Shown: positions 32,814 through 44,239, counted from the first letter of the stretch. The stretch is 64,000 nucleotides of DNA from Nocardioides sp. CER19 (GCF_029846275.1 NZ_JARVWS010000001.1:124001-188000); one strand, 5' to 3'. Numbers and translations: made by a program. Notes: generated by a model not told the origin, from the sequence alone.

Positions 32814-33983
32814 GTGCGGATGGCTGACCGGCTCCTGCTCCTCGGAGGTCTGCTCGGAGGTCTGCTCGGGCGTCTGCTCGGGCGTCTGCTCGGGCTGGTC
32901 CTCGGGCTTGTCCTCGGGCGACTCCGTGTCCGAGTCGGGGTCCGGGCGGCGCCGGGTACGCCGGCTCTTCCGGGCCCAGCTCGGGTCCATGATGATCTCG
33001 TGCGAGTCGCCGTCGCGGCCGTCGAAGGTGACCGCCACGGTCTCGAAGCCCTTGTGCCGGTTCATCAGCGCGTACGACGCGTAGGCCCGACGGTCCGCAT
33101 CGGTCAGGTCGACCGCGTCGGTGAACGGCGTGAGCAGGGCGCGCGGCCACAGCCGGCGGACCAGCACCACGTTGACCTCGATGCCGAGCACCCCCATGAC
33201 CGCGGCGATGTAGATGTAGGCGACGAGGCCGAGGACGGTGGCGAACGTCTTGTTCATGCCCTGCGCCTCGTTGATCACGCCGGTCACGTAGATCGCGCCG
33301 CCCCACTGCAGCACCTGCCACATGACCGCGAGCGTGAAGGCACCCGGCGCGGCGGACCGCAACGGATGGTCCCGCGCGGTGGCGAGCCGCATGAGCAGCG
33401 TGAGCATGGTGCCGATGAGCAGCACGGTGACGATCGTGATCAGCCATCGCAGCGTCGCGTTCATCCCGTCGCCGAAGACCTGGGTGTTGGCGCCGAGGGT
33501 GGACACGACCGACAGGGTGAGCACCGCGACGCCGGCGGTGGCGAGCAGCAACAGGCTGCGCAGGCGGAGCAGGATCGGGTTCGGGCGGCTGTTGCGCGGC
33601 ACCGACCAGGCGGTGTTGAGCGCGTTCTGGATGGCCTGGCCGAGCCCGAGGGCGCCGTAGAGCGCGGCGATCGAGCCGATGATGACGCCGCCGGTCGAGC
33701 CCTGGATCGACCCGGGCCGGCCGAGCTGGTCGCCGATGATCGGGAACTGGCTCAGCGCCGAGTTGAGCAGCTGGTGCTGCAGCTCCGGGTTGCCGTCGAG
33801 GAAGAAGCCGAGGATCGACGAGCCGAGCAGCATCAGCGGGAAGATCGCGATGAAGGCGTAGTAGCTGACGATGGCCGCGAGGTAGTTGCCCTGGTCGTCG
33901 AAGAACTTGTAGAAGACGCCGAGCGGGAACGCGACAGGAGGGAACCGGCGCTGAGCCTGGTCCACCGCAGCCACGACGCCCAC
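32802..33983 (-). CDS. YihY/BrkB-family membrane protein
   Basis: A 393-aa protein with six membrane segments in residues ~30-300 (opening FFDDQGNYLAAIVSYYAFIAIFPLMLLG, typical of YihY/BrkB). Role unsettled; proposed as transporters or envelope proteins. The C-terminal ~90 residues are hydrophilic and acidic, ending in four PEQT/SEQT repeats coded by 12-bp DNA units. Leaderless GTG: TAGCCT on the minus strand (33996-33991) is 7 nt before it. Confidence 0.82.
   Translation of the reverse strand: MGVVAAVDQAQRRFPPVAFPLGVFYKFFDDQGNYLAAIVSYYAFIAIFPLMLLGSSILGFFLDGNPELQHQLLNSALSQFPIIGDQLGRPGSIQGSTGGVIIGSIAALYGALGLGQAIQNALNTAWSVPRNSRPNPILLRLRSLLLLATAGVAVLTLSVVSTLGANTQVFGDGMNATLRWLITIVTVLLIGTMLTLLMRLATARDHPLRSAAPGAFTLAVMWQVLQWGGAIYVTGVINEAQGMNKTFATVLGLVAYIYIAAVMGVLGIEVNVVLVRRLWPRALLTPFTDAVDLTDADRRAYASYALMNRHKGFETVAVTFDGRDGDSHEIIMDPSWARKSRRTRRRPDPDSDTESPEDKPEDQPEQTPEQTPEQTSEQTSEEQEPVSHPHDRL
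32844..32891. repeat. Four 12-bp tandem repeats in the BrkB gene tail
   Basis: Two copies of GGAGGTCTGCTC (32844-32867) then two of GGGCGTCTGCTC (32868-32891) encode SEQT/PEQT units near the C-terminus. Slippage could change copy number in steps of four residues without loss of frame. Confidence 0.85.
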
Positions 33984-33993
33984 GCGGGCAAGG

Positions 33994-35214
33994 CTAGCCG
34001 CGCGGCGGCCCCGGATCCGGCAGAGTCGGCATCTCGTGCCCGGTGTGGCGGCCGATCAGGACCGCCCGGGTGACGGCCTGCTTGCCGAACCTGTCGCGTA
34101 CGGCGTCCAGCGCGCCGTCGAGCTCGCGACCACCCTGTGGCGCCGTACGCCGGTCGAGCCTTTCGAGCCCCAACGGGAGCTCGAGCTGCTCGGTGCGGGC
34201 GTCGACCAGCCCCGAGATGGTGATGCCGAGCAGCGTGAGGCCGCGCTCCTCGATGAGCGGCCGGGCCTCCCGCAGCAGCCGCCGTCCGGTCGTCAGCCAG
34301 GTGGCCGTGGCACCGGTCGAGCGCGGGATGGTCGCCGACCGGGTGGCGCGGGTGTAGTCGTCGAACCGCATCCGCAGCGTGAAGGTGCGCCCGATCCGCT
34401 CGCCCGCCCGGAGCCGCCTGGTGACCCGGTCGACCAGCGCGGCCAGCAACGCCTCGAGCTGCTCGAACGACCGGTTCTGGCGGCCGAACGCGCTCTGCGA
34501 CCCGATCGACCGGCGCCGGCGACCGACCTCGACCGGCCGGGGGTCGCGCAGGTTGGCCAGGGCGTGCAGGTGCCGTCCGGACGCCTTGCCGACCGCGAGG
34601 GTCAGCTCCGCCTCCTGCCGGTCGGCGAGCTGGCCGATCGTGTAGATCCCCTCGGCGTGCAGCTTGGCGGCCGTCAGGTCACCGACGCCCCAGAGCCGCT
34701 CGACCGGCAGCGGGTGGAGGAAGTGCTCCTCACCGTGCGGCGGCACGAGCAGGAGACCGTCCGGCTTGCTGACCGCGCTGGCCACCTTGGCGAGGTACTT
34801 GGTCCGGGCGATGCCGACCGAGATCGGCAGCCCGACCTCCTCGCGCACCCGGGCGCGCAGCGTCGTCGCGATCTGCTCCGGCGGCCCGACGAGCCGGCGC
34901 AGGCCGCCGACGTCGAGGAAGGCCTCGTCGATGGAGATGCCCTCCACCAGCGGGGTGGTGTCGCGGAAGATGTCGAAGACCCGCCGGCTCGCCTCGACGT
35001 AGGCCTCGAAGCGCGGCGGGACCACGATGGCGTCGGGACAGGCGGCCATGGCGGCGCGACCACCCATCGCGGAGCGCACGCCGAAGGCCTTCGCCTCATA
35101 GCTGGCCGCCAGCACGACGCCGCCTCCCACGATCACCGGCCGGCCCTGCAGCCGGGGGTCGTCGCGCTGCTCGACCGAGGCGAAGAACGAGTCGAGGTCG
35201 GCATGGATGATCAC
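33994..35214 (-). CDS. dinB: DNA polymerase IV (Y family)
   Basis: A 406-aa translesion polymerase. Metal-binding residues appear in VIIHADLDSFFASVEQ at the very start and in GISIDEAFLDV; palm, thumb (LWGVGDLTAAKLHAEGI) and little-finger regions follow. I place the start at GTG 35214: this gives the normal family N-terminus, while longer frames begin at TTG 35250 or ATG 35244, which lie in the promoter. An exact LexA-type SOS box (35225-35240) sits between a TTGACC -35 and a GACCAT -10, so expression should be DNA-damage induced and leaderless. Confidence 0.9.
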   Translation of the reverse strand: MIIHADLDSFFASVEQRDDPRLQGRPVIVGGGVVLAASYEAKAFGVRSAMGGRAAMAACPDAIVVPPRFEAYVEASRRVFDIFRDTTPLVEGISIDEAFLDVGGLRRLVGPPEQIATTLRARVREEVGLPISVGIARTKYLAKVASAVSKPDGLLLVPPHGEEHFLHPLPVERLWGVGDLTAAKLHAEGIYTIGQLADRQEAELTLAVGKASGRHLHALANLRDPRPVEVGRRRRSIGSQSAFGRQNRSFEQLEALLAALVDRVTRRLRAGERIGRTFTLRMRFDDYTRATRSATIPRSTGATATWLTTGRRLLREARPLIEERGLTLLGITISGLVDARTEQLELPLGLERLDRRTAPQGGRELDGALDAVRDRFGKQAVTRAVLIGRHTGHEMPTLPDPGPPRG

Positions 35215-35217
35215 GCC

Positions 35218-35250
35218 ACCATGGTCGAACAGGTGTTCGACCATGGTCAA
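35218..35250 (-). promoter_or_regulatory. dinB promoter with SOS (LexA) box
   Basis: On the minus strand: TTGACC (35250-35245), 18-nt spacer, GACCAT (35226-35221), then 6 nt to GTG 35214. TCGAACACCTGTTCGA (35240-35225) matches the actinobacterial LexA consensus TCGAAC-N4-GTTCGA exactly. The palindrome extends to 14-bp arms (35218-35231 and 35234-35247). Confidence 0.85.
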
Positions 35251-35257
35251 GCCGCGG

Positions 35258-36433
35258 TCAGTACGACTTCGGCAGCCCTAGCGAGTGCATCGCGACGAAG
35301 TTGAGGATCATCTCCCGGCTGACCGGTGCGATGCGGCCGAGTCGGGCGGCGATCAGCTGGTTCGCCAGGCCGTACTCCACCGTGAGCCCGTTGCCGCCGT
35401 GGGTCTGGACGGCCACGTCGGTGGCGTTGCAGGCGACCTCGCCGCCGGCGTACTTGGCCATGTTGGCGAACTCGCCGGCCGCGAAGTCGTCGCCGGCGTC
35501 GTAGAGCGCGGCCGCCTTCTGCCAGAGGAGCCGGGCCTGCTCGAGCTCGATCTTGACCTTGGCGAGCGGGTGCGCGATGCCCTGGTGCGCGCCGATCGGC
35601 TCCTTCCAGACGGTCCGGGTCTTGGCGTACTCGACCGCCCGACCCAGCGCGTAGCGCGCCTGGCCGCAGGTGAGGGCGCCCCCCATGATCCGTTCGGGGT
35701 TGAGGCCGGCGAAGAGCTGCCACAGGCCTCCATCCTCGTCACCGACCAGGGCGTCCGCCGGCACCCGCACGTCGTCGAGGAAGAGGGTGAACTGCTTCTC
35801 CGGCGCCGACCACGCCATCGGGATCACCTGCTTCGAGAAGCCGGCGGCGTCCGTGGGGACGACGAAAAGCGCGGGCTTGAGCTTGCCGGTCTTCGCGTCC
35901 TGGGTCCGGCTGACGACCAGGACGGCCTGCGCCTCGTCCACGCCCGAGATGAACGTCTTCTGCCCGTTGAGCACCCACTCGTCGCCGTCACGGGTCGCGG
36001 TGGTGCTGATCTGGTGCGAGTTCGAGCCGGCGTCGGCCTCGGTGATGCCGAAGGCCATGAGGAGGGTGCCGTCGGCGATGCTCGGCAGCCACCGCCTCTT
36101 CTGGTCCTCGGTGCCGCAGCGGGCGATGATCGAGCCGCAGATGGCCGGGCTCACGACCATCATCAGCAGCGGCGCGCCGGCCGCCGCCGCCTCCTCGAGG
36201 ACGGCGGCCAGGTCGGCCATGCCACCGCCCCCGCCGCCGTACTCCTCGGGGAGATTGACGCCGAGGAACCCGTGCCGGCCCATCTCCAGCCACAGCTCGG
36301 TCGTCTTCTCGCCGCTCGCCGCCTGCCGGGCGATGTAGTCGTGGCCGTACTTCCCGGCCAGCCTGGCGACCGCCTCGCGCAGCGCGACGCGCTCCTCCGG
36401 CTCGCTGAACGGTGTCATCGTGATGGCGCTCAT
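35258..36433 (-). CDS. Acyl-CoA dehydrogenase (AtuD-like)
   Basis: A 391-aa flavoprotein of the acyl-CoA dehydrogenase family: [18 protein letters not shown] at the N-terminus, ITEADAGSNSHQ and GQKTFISG in the beta domain, and VQTHGGNGLTVEYGLANQL at the C-terminus. The usual Y-E-G-T catalytic segment is not present in standard form; the end reads LNFVAMHSLGLPKSY, as in citronellyl/branched-chain relatives. It is the last gene of the TetR-AtuA operon and its ATG overlaps the carboxylase alpha stop. Confidence 0.85.
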   Translation of the reverse strand: MSAITMTPFSEPEERVALREAVARLAGKYGHDYIARQAASGEKTTELWLEMGRHGFLGVNLPEEYGGGGGGMADLAAVLEEAAAAGAPLLMMVVSPAICGSIIARCGTEDQKRRWLPSIADGTLLMAFGITEADAGSNSHQISTTATRDGDEWVLNGQKTFISGVDEAQAVLVVSRTQDAKTGKLKPALFVVPTDAAGFSKQVIPMAWSAPEKQFTLFLDDVRVPADALVGDEDGGLWQLFAGLNPERIMGGALTCGQARYALGRAVEYAKTRTVWKEPIGAHQGIAHPLAKVKIELEQARLLWQKAAALYDAGDDFAAGEFANMAKYAGGEVACNATDVAVQTHGGNGLTVEYGLANQLIAARLGRIAPVSREMILNFVAMHSLGLPKSY

Positions 36434-38366
36434 CCCTGCTCCTCGACCACGGCGAGCACGGCGCCCGCCTCGACCTGCCGACCGACGCTCGCGGCCAGCT
36501 CCGTGACGGTGCCGGACCGCGGCGCCGCGATGGTGTGCTGCATCTTCATCGCCTCCATGACGAGGAGCGGCTGCCCCTCGCTCACGCTGGCGCCCACCTC
36601 CACGTGGACGGCCACCACGCTGCCGGGCATCGGCGCCAGCAGCGAGCCCTCCGCCACCTGGTCGGCGGGGTCCACGAACCGCGGGACCCGCTCGAGCGCG
36701 GTGTGGCCCAGCGGCCCGTCGACGTCGACGCGGTCGCCGGTGACGCTCACGTCGTACGCCGTCCGCAGCCCGTCGACCTCGAGCACGACACGGTCCGACG
36801 CGGCCGACACGACGGTCAGGCCGTCGACCGCGTAGCCCTCGCGGGTGCCCTGCCACTCGGCGCTGGTGCCGTCGGTGAACTCGATCCGCTGCGGCTGGCT
36901 CGTGACGTTGCGCCAGCCGACGGGGATGCGCTGCTGGACCCGGCGCACCGCCTTCGCGCGCTCGGCGAGGGCGAGGGCCGCCGCCGTCCGGACCCCTTGT
37001 TCCTCCGGTGAGCGCCGAGGTCCGTCTGCCGCCTCACGAGCCCCCGGGGTCACGGCGGTCCCGAGGGGTCCCCCGTCGGCGAGGAACGCGGTCGACACCT
37101 GCCCCGCCAGGAACGCGTCGGACTCGAGGATCGCCACGAGCTGCTCGCGGTTGGTGCGCACGCCGTGGATCCGGGCGCGGCGGAGCGACGCGGCGAGCCG
37201 TCGGGCGGCCTCCTCGCGGGAGGACGCGGACACGATCACCTTCGCCAGCATGGCGTCGTAGAACGGCGTGACGGTCGAGCCGGTCGCGAAGCCGGCCTCG
37301 ACCCGGATCCCCTCGACCTCGGGGATCTCGAAGCGGCTGAGGGTGCCCGTCTGCGGGGCGTAGTCGGCGGCCGGGTCCTCGGCGTAGAGACGGACCTCGA
37401 TGGCATGTCCGGTGGTCGAGGTGCGAGCGCAGCGAGCCTCGAGACCACCGGAGGAGCAACGCGCCTCCTGGAGCTGGAGCTCGACCAGGTCGACCCCGAA
37501 GACCTCCTCGGTCACCGGGTGCTCGACCTGGAGCCGGGTGTTCATCTCGAGGAACCAGAACCGCCGCTTCTCCTCGTCGTAGAGGAACTCGACGGTGCCG
37601 GCGCCGCGGTAGTCGATCGCCTCGGCGGCCTTGCCGGCCGCCTCGTGCATCGCCTTACGCACCTCGTCCGGCAGACCCGGCGCGGGCGCCTCCTCGACGA
37701 CCTTCTGGTGCCGGCGCTGGATCGAGCAGTCACGGTCGCCGATGACCGTCGTCGACATCAGCTGCACCTCGACGTGGCGGCCGTGCTCGACGTACGGCTC
37801 GACGAAGACGGTGCCGTCACCGAACGCCGACTCCGCCTCGCCCCGCGCGGCCGCGATCTCGGCGTCGAGCGCCGACAGCGAGCGGACGACCCGCATCCCG
37901 CGTCCGCCACCACCGGCGGACGCCTTGACCAGCAGCGGCAGGTCGGCCTCGGTCGGCGAGGCCGGAGCCTCGAGGACGGGTACGCCGGCCGCCTTCATGA
38001 TCTCCTTCGCGCCGATCTTCGACCCCATGGCCTCGATCGACTCGGGCGACGGCCCGATCCACGTGAGCCCGGCCGCGATGGCCGCGCGGGCGAACGAGGC
38101 GTTCTCCGACAAGAAGCCGTAGCCCGGGTGGACGGCGTCGGCGCCGGCCCGCTGCGCCGCGGCGACGATCAGGTCGCCCCGCAGGTAGGTCTCGGCCGGC
38201 GTGTTCCCCGGCAGCCGGACGGCGACGTCCGCCTCGGCGACGTAGGGCAGGTCGGCGTCGGCGTCGGAGAACACCGCGACGGTCGGGATGCCGAGTCGCC
38301 GACAGGTCCGGAACACCCGCGACGCGATCTCGCCGCGGTTGGCGACGAGGACTCTGCTGATCGTGG

Positions 38367-38370
<4 letters not shown>
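36430..38370 (-). CDS. Acyl-CoA carboxylase alpha subunit (biotin carboxylase-BCCP)
   Basis: A 646-aa subunit: biotin carboxylase (RVLVANRGEIASRVFRTCRR, KASAGGGGRGMRVV for ATP binding, FLEMNTRLQVEHPVTE) and a C-terminal biotin carrier domain with the biotinyl Lys in VMEAMKMQHT. With the beta subunit upstream it carboxylates an acyl-CoA; methylcrotonyl- or geranyl-CoA fit the neighbours best. GTG 38370 overlaps the beta-subunit stop. Residues ~307-321 (SSGGLEARCARTSTT) derive from a palindromic repeat in place of the usual loop before TGHAIEVRLYAEDP. Confidence 0.87.
37409..37451. repeat. 43-bp palindromic repeat inside carboxylase alpha gene
   Basis: CCGGTGGTC (37409-37417) and GACCACCGG (37443-37451) are the arms; the core has GAGG...CCTCGAG around GTGCGAGCGCAGCGAG. 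Same family type as the element in pabB (GGTCTCGA...CTCGACCACC). It is read through in frame. Confidence 0.7.
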
Positions 38371-39955
<1,585 letters not shown>

Positions 39956-39959
<4 letters not shown>

Positions 39960-41146
39960 CGTCGGGGTCCCCGCGGAGACGCGAGCGTGCGAGTGTCTTC
40001 GTGGGGTGGATCGTCGTAGCCCAGCAGCTTGGCGGCCAGGTCGGTCATCACTTCGGTCGCTCCTCCTCCGATGGGCAGGATCCGGGCGTCGCGGTAGTGC
40101 CGCTCCACCTCGGTCCCGTGCAGGTAGCCGGCGCCGCCGTGCAGCTGGACGGCCTTGTCGACGACCGCGTCGCACGCCTCGACGGCGGTCTGCTTCGCCA
40201 GCGCGGCGGCGGCGATCGTGCCGGCGGTCGTGCCCTCGGCGATGTAGCGGTCGACGACCACGTGCGTGTAGGCGCGGGCCGTCTCGACCAGCCGGTGCAT
40301 CTCCACGAGCGCGTGGCGCACCACCTGGCGCGCGATGAGCGGCTCGCCGAACGTCGTCCGCTCACGCGCGTAGGCCGCGGTGAGTGCCAGCGACCGGGCG
40401 GCGATGCCGTAGCCGTGCACCGCGAGGGCGATCCGCTCGGTGACGAACGCCTCGGCGATGTAGCCGAAGCCGGCGTTCTCGGCGCCGACCAGGTTGTCGA
40501 CCGGGACGCGGACGTCGGCGAAGCCGAGCTCGGCGGTGTCCGAGCAGTGCCAGCCCATCTTCGCGAGCGACCGGTCGACCGTGAGTCCGGGCGTGTCCTT
40601 GTCGATGACGAGCAGGCTGATGCCGCCGGCGCCGGGCCCGCCGGTGCGCACGGCCGCCGTGACGAAGTCGGCCCGGACGCCGCTGGTGATGAATGTCTTC
40701 GACCCGTTGACGACGAAGTGGTCGCCGTCCCGGACCGCGCGGGTGGTCAGGTGCGCGACGTCGGAGCCGCCGCCGGGCTCGGTGATCGCGAGGGAGCCGA
40801 TCAGCTCGCCGGCCAGCGTCGGCCGGACATAGCGGTCGACCAGGTCGGGCGACCCGTGTGCGGCGATGTGCGGCAGCGCGATGCCGTGGGTGAACAGGGC
40901 GGACAGCAGGCCCGACGAGGCGCCCTCGCCGAGCATCCCCTCGGAGACCGCGACCACGTCGGCCAGCGTGCCCCCCTCGCCGCCCACCTCCTCCGCGAAG
41001 CCGATGCCGAGCAGGCCCTGCTGGGCCGCGGCCACGTGCAGGGAGCGCGGGACCTCTCCGGCGTCCTCCCACTCCTGGAGGTGGGGGAAGACCTCGCGCC
41101 GGGCGAACTCGGCGCCCAGGTCGACGAGCTCGGACTGGTCGGTCAT
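39956..41146 (-). CDS. Acyl-CoA dehydrogenase
   Basis: A 396-aa acyl-CoA dehydrogenase: GIGFAEEVGGEGG, ITEPGGGSDVAHL, NGSKTFITSG, and C-terminal VQLHGGAGYLHGTEVERHYRDARILPIGGGATEVM. The GGGATEVM end resembles isovaleryl/long-chain types, in which the catalytic Glu lies elsewhere (in helix G) rather than before GT. It probably oxidises a branched-chain or terpenoid acyl-CoA to the enoyl-CoA used by the carboxylase. ATG 41146 overlaps the AtuA stop. Confidence 0.85.
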
Positions 41147-42816
41147 AGGAGGTCTCTCTCGATGTGGACGACACGACTGCGGACCCACTCGCCCAGCGCC
41201 TTGGCCTGCGGGTCGAAGCGGCGACCCTCGGCGACGCCGGCGCCGAGCAGCCCCCGGATGAGCACGTTGACGCCACCGAGGTTGGGCAGCGGGTAGACCT
41301 CGACCTCGAGGTCGGCGGCCTCGGGCACCAGCTCGCGCACCTTGCGGGGCGTGATCAGCTTCGTCAGCCACGTGACCCGCGCGTCGTACTTGTCGCTCGT
41401 CACGTCGCGCTCCACCCACAGGCCGAGGTTGGCGTCGCCGCCCTTGTCGCCGGAGCGGGCGTGCACGAACGTCCCGAGCGGCAGCCGCCGGTTGAGCGAG
41501 TCGGGCGGCGCCGGGTAGGGCGAGGGCCGCTGGCCGTCGCGGTGCTCGGGCTCCGCATAGATCCCCGGATCGGGGATGACCTCGCGGGTCCCGTCGACGT
41601 GCACGACGGTGTGCGCGACCGCCGACCGGTCGACGTACTCGGCCCGGTAGACGCCGTAGGGCGCCGGCCGGGCGGGCGGCGCGGTGACGTGGAAGCCCGG
41701 GTACGACGCCAGGGCGAGCGCGATGAGCGGCTCGGTGAACGGCTTGCCGAGCGGCTCGGGCGTCGCCGCCCACGCGGTGAGCCGCAGGAGGCAGGCGGCC
41801 CCCTCCTCGGTGGGCGAGTCCGGCTCGGGCACGCGGTAGGGCGACCAGACGTGCTCGACCCCGTCGAGCGCGGGCGCCACCTGGTCCTTGAGCCAGGCCG
41901 CCTTCTCGTCGATGTCGAGCCCGGTCAGGACGAACTCCGCCGAGTTGCGGAAGCCGCCGAGCTCGTTGACCGCCACCTTGAGCCGCGCCGGCGGCGGCGT
42001 CCCGCGGACGCCGCTGACGGCCACGCGGTCGGGCGCCTCCTGCCGGAGCGTGATCGAGGTGAGGTCGGTGGTGACGTCGGGCCCGAGGTAGCCGACCCCC
42101 TGGATCTCGTACATCAGCTGCGCCGTCACCGTGTCGACGGTGACGGCGCCGCCGGTTCCGTCGTGCTTGGTGATGACCGACGAGCCGTCCTCGGCGAGCT
42201 CGGCGATGGGGAAGCCCAGCGGGCGACTCGTGTCCAGGCGGGTGAAACCGCTGAAGTTGCCTCCCGTGGCCTGGGTGCCGCACTCCAGGACGTGCCCGGC
42301 GACCACCGCTCCGGCCAGCCGGTCCCAGTCGGCGGCGGCCCAACCGAAGTGGGCGACCGCCGGGCCGACGACCAGGGACGCGTCGGTGACCCGGCCCGTC
42401 ACGACGACGTCGGCGCCGGCCGCCAGTGCCCGGGCGATGCCGAAGCCGCCCAGGTAGGCGTTGGCGGTCAGCGCACCGGAGACGTCGACGCGGTCGCCCT
42501 CGACATATGCGACCCGGGCCTCCGGAGCGATCGTGCGCAGCGCCTCGGCGAGACCGGCGGGGTTGAGGCCGCCGGCGTTGCTGACGATCCGGACGCCCTT
42601 CTCGAGCGCGAGGCCAAGGCACTCCTCGGCCTGCCGCACGAACGTCTTGGCGTAGCCCAGCGAGGCGTCCTTGAGCTGCTCGCGGCCGAGGATCAGCATC
42701 GTGAGCTCGGCGAGGTAGTCGCCGGTGAGGTAGTCCAGACCACCGCCCTCGAGCTGCTCGCGCATCGCCGACAGCCGGTCGCCGTAGAAGCCGGAGCAGT
42801 TGCCGATCCTCATCAT
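41143..42816 (-). CDS. AtuA-family (DUF1446) protein
   Basis: A 557-aa protein of the acyclic terpene utilisation AtuA family: opening MMRIGNCSGFYGDRLSAMRE and continuing GGLDYLTGDYLAELTMLILGRE, RIVSNAGGLNPAGLAEALR, with a C-terminal AtuA-like domain (RSGDKGGDANLGLWV). AtuA is needed for growth on citronellol and related terpenes in Pseudomonas; its reaction is unproven. The ATG at 42816 overlaps the TIGR03084 stop. Its presence beside the carboxylase is the main reason to read this operon as branched acyl-CoA or isoprenoid catabolism. Confidence 0.85.
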   Translation of the reverse strand: MMRIGNCSGFYGDRLSAMREQLEGGGLDYLTGDYLAELTMLILGREQLKDASLGYAKTFVRQAEECLGLALEKGVRIVSNAGGLNPAGLAEALRTIAPEARVAYVEGDRVDVSGALTANAYLGGFGIARALAAGADVVVTGRVTDASLVVGPAVAHFGWAAADWDRLAGAVVAGHVLECGTQATGGNFSGFTRLDTSRPLGFPIAELAEDGSSVITKHDGTGGAVTVDTVTAQLMYEIQGVGYLGPDVTTDLTSITLRQEAPDRVAVSGVRGTPPPARLKVAVNELGGFRNSAEFVLTGLDIDEKAAWLKDQVAPALDGVEHVWSPYRVPEPDSPTEEGAACLLRLTAWAATPEPLGKPFTEPLIALALASYPGFHVTAPPARPAPYGVYRAEYVDRSAVAHTVVHVDGTREVIPDPGIYAEPEHRDGQRPSPYPAPPDSLNRRLPLGTFVHARSGDKGGDANLGLWVERDVTSDKYDARVTWLTKLITPRKVRELVPEAADLEVEVYPLPNLGGVNVLIRGLLGAGVAEGRRFDPQAKALGEWVRSRVVHIERDLL

Positions 42817-43616
42817 CGCCGCTCCCTCCCCGGTCCGGGCGGGCCTGCGAAGGCCTGCGCGATGTCGAGCCACCGATCGGCGTCCTCGCCGACGGCGACC
42901 AGCTCGGTGTCCGCCCGGTGGATGCGCTGGGTCACCAGCCGCGCGAAGTCGTACGCCGGCCCGGTGACGCTCTGGGTCGCCTCCTCCGGCCCCCACGACC
43001 ACACGCCGCCGCTCGGGGCGACCAGGTCGAGGCGGAACTCCGCGGCCGGCCGCGCCAGGCCGTGGTTGCCGAACACCCAGTCACGGGTGCGGATGCCGAG
43101 GTGGCAGACGTGCCGGATCCGGTCCGTCGGCTCGGGGACGGTGCCCAGGCCGTGCTCGGCGAGCGCCTCGACGACGTCGAGCCCGTGCGCCCAGGTCTCC
43201 ATGAAGCGCGCCGTCGCCATGGAGGACGGCGACATCGGCGGGCCGAACCACGGCATCTTCCCGTCCGCGCCGCGCAGCGCCTCGGCGAGCGCTCCGCGCG
43301 AGGCGTCCCACCGCGCGAGGAGGTCCTCGGGAAGCGCCTGGGCGGCCTCGGCGGCAGCCTTGTCGACGAAGCCGTCCGGGTCCTCGAGGGCCGCCAGCAC
43401 GACCGCGTCCCAGTCCGCCTTGTCGCCCGCCGCCGCGCGAGCCGCGAGCACGGCCGCCTCGTCGGTCCAGGTGAGGTGGGCGATCTGGGTCGCGACGTCC
43501 CACCCCTCGGCCGGCGTCGGCGTGTGCCAGCCCGCATCGTCGAGGGGCGCCACGGCGGCCCGGAGCCGGTCGCTCTCGGCCGCGAGATCGCCCAGCAGGT
43601 CGTCCAGCATCGTCAT
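42813..43616 (-). CDS. TIGR03084-family putative metal-binding protein
   Basis: A 267-aa protein with the DinB/mycothiol-dependent maleylpyruvate isomerase fold. Putative metal ligands are His in ATQIAHLTWTDEA and His in FMETWAHGLDVVEAL and near RHVCHLGIRTRDW. Such proteins may be thiol-dependent enzymes; no substrate is known. The start at 43616 (MTMLDD) overlaps the TetR stop by ATGA. It is a regular member of actinobacterial AtuA clusters. Confidence 0.78.
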   Translation of the reverse strand: MTMLDDLLGDLAAESDRLRAAVAPLDDAGWHTPTPAEGWDVATQIAHLTWTDEAAVLAARAAAGDKADWDAVVLAALEDPDGFVDKAAAEAAQALPEDLLARWDASRGALAEALRGADGKMPWFGPPMSPSSMATARFMETWAHGLDVVEALAEHGLGTVPEPTDRIRHVCHLGIRTRDWVFGNHGLARPAAEFRLDLVAPSGGVWSWGPEEATQSVTGPAYDFARLVTQRIHRADTELVAVGEDADRWLDIAQAFAGPPGPGRERR

Positions 43617-44215
43617 CCGAGTTGCTCCTCCATGACCTCGGCCCACCGGTCGAGGATCCGCTCGCGCCGCTTCGTGTCGTCGCTGATCGTGCTGGCCAGC
43701 CCGAGGCCCCGCACCAGGTCGAGGGTCGCCTGCACCAGCTCGCGTACGCCGTCCCGCGACTCGTCGGCGCCGAGCAGCTCGACCGTCAGCCGATGCGTCT
43801 CGCGTCCGACGCGCTGCTCGAGCGGCGCCACCTCGGCGAGCAGCTCGGGGTCGGTCCGGGCGGCCACCCAGAGCTCGAGCGCGGCGGTGAAGACCGGGGA
43901 GGTGAAGTGGTCGGCGAGCATCTCGAGCACCGCGCGGGTGCGGCTCGGGCCCTCCGGCAGCCGCGCGGCGGCCGCGGCCAGCTCCTCGCCCCGGACGCGG
44001 GTGAGGTGGTCGACGGCCGCGAACACCAGGTCGTTCTTCGTGGGGAAGTGGTGCAGCTGCGCGCCGCGGCTCACCCCGGCCCGCTCGGACACCAGCGTGG
44101 TCGTCGTACCGGCGAAGCCGCGTTCGGTGAGCAGCTCCACCGTCGCCTCGAGGAGCCGCGCCCGCATGGCGCGGGTGCGCTCCTCCTGCGGGACGCGGGT
44201 GGTCGACTGGCTCAC
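43613..44215 (-). CDS. TetR-family regulator of the AtuA operon
   Basis: A 200-aa TetR regulator. The HTH is TRAMRARLLEATVELLTERG...TTTLVSERAGVSRGAQLHHFPTKNDLV. GTG 44215 is chosen because a TTGACT/CAGGGT promoter (17-nt spacer) ends 6 nt before it; a longer frame from TTG 44242 would start inside the operator. A perfect 24-bp palindrome covers the -35, so it should repress itself and the six genes behind it, probably until an acyl-CoA ligand appears. Confidence 0.87.
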   Translation of the reverse strand: MSQSTTRVPQEERTRAMRARLLEATVELLTERGFAGTTTTLVSERAGVSRGAQLHHFPTKNDLVFAAVDHLTRVRGEELAAAAARLPEGPSRTRAVLEMLADHFTSPVFTAALELWVAARTDPELLAEVAPLEQRVGRETHRLTVELLGADESRDGVRELVQATLDLVRGLGLASTISDDTKRRERILDRWAEVMEEQLG

Positions 44216-44239
44216 GCCCCCACCCTGCCGTCGGAAGAA

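Noticed and set aside
32844-32891. CRISPR-like array (also 58832-58867)
   Set aside because: Tandem 12-bp and 9-bp units without spacers, inside coding regions, encoding regular peptide repeats.
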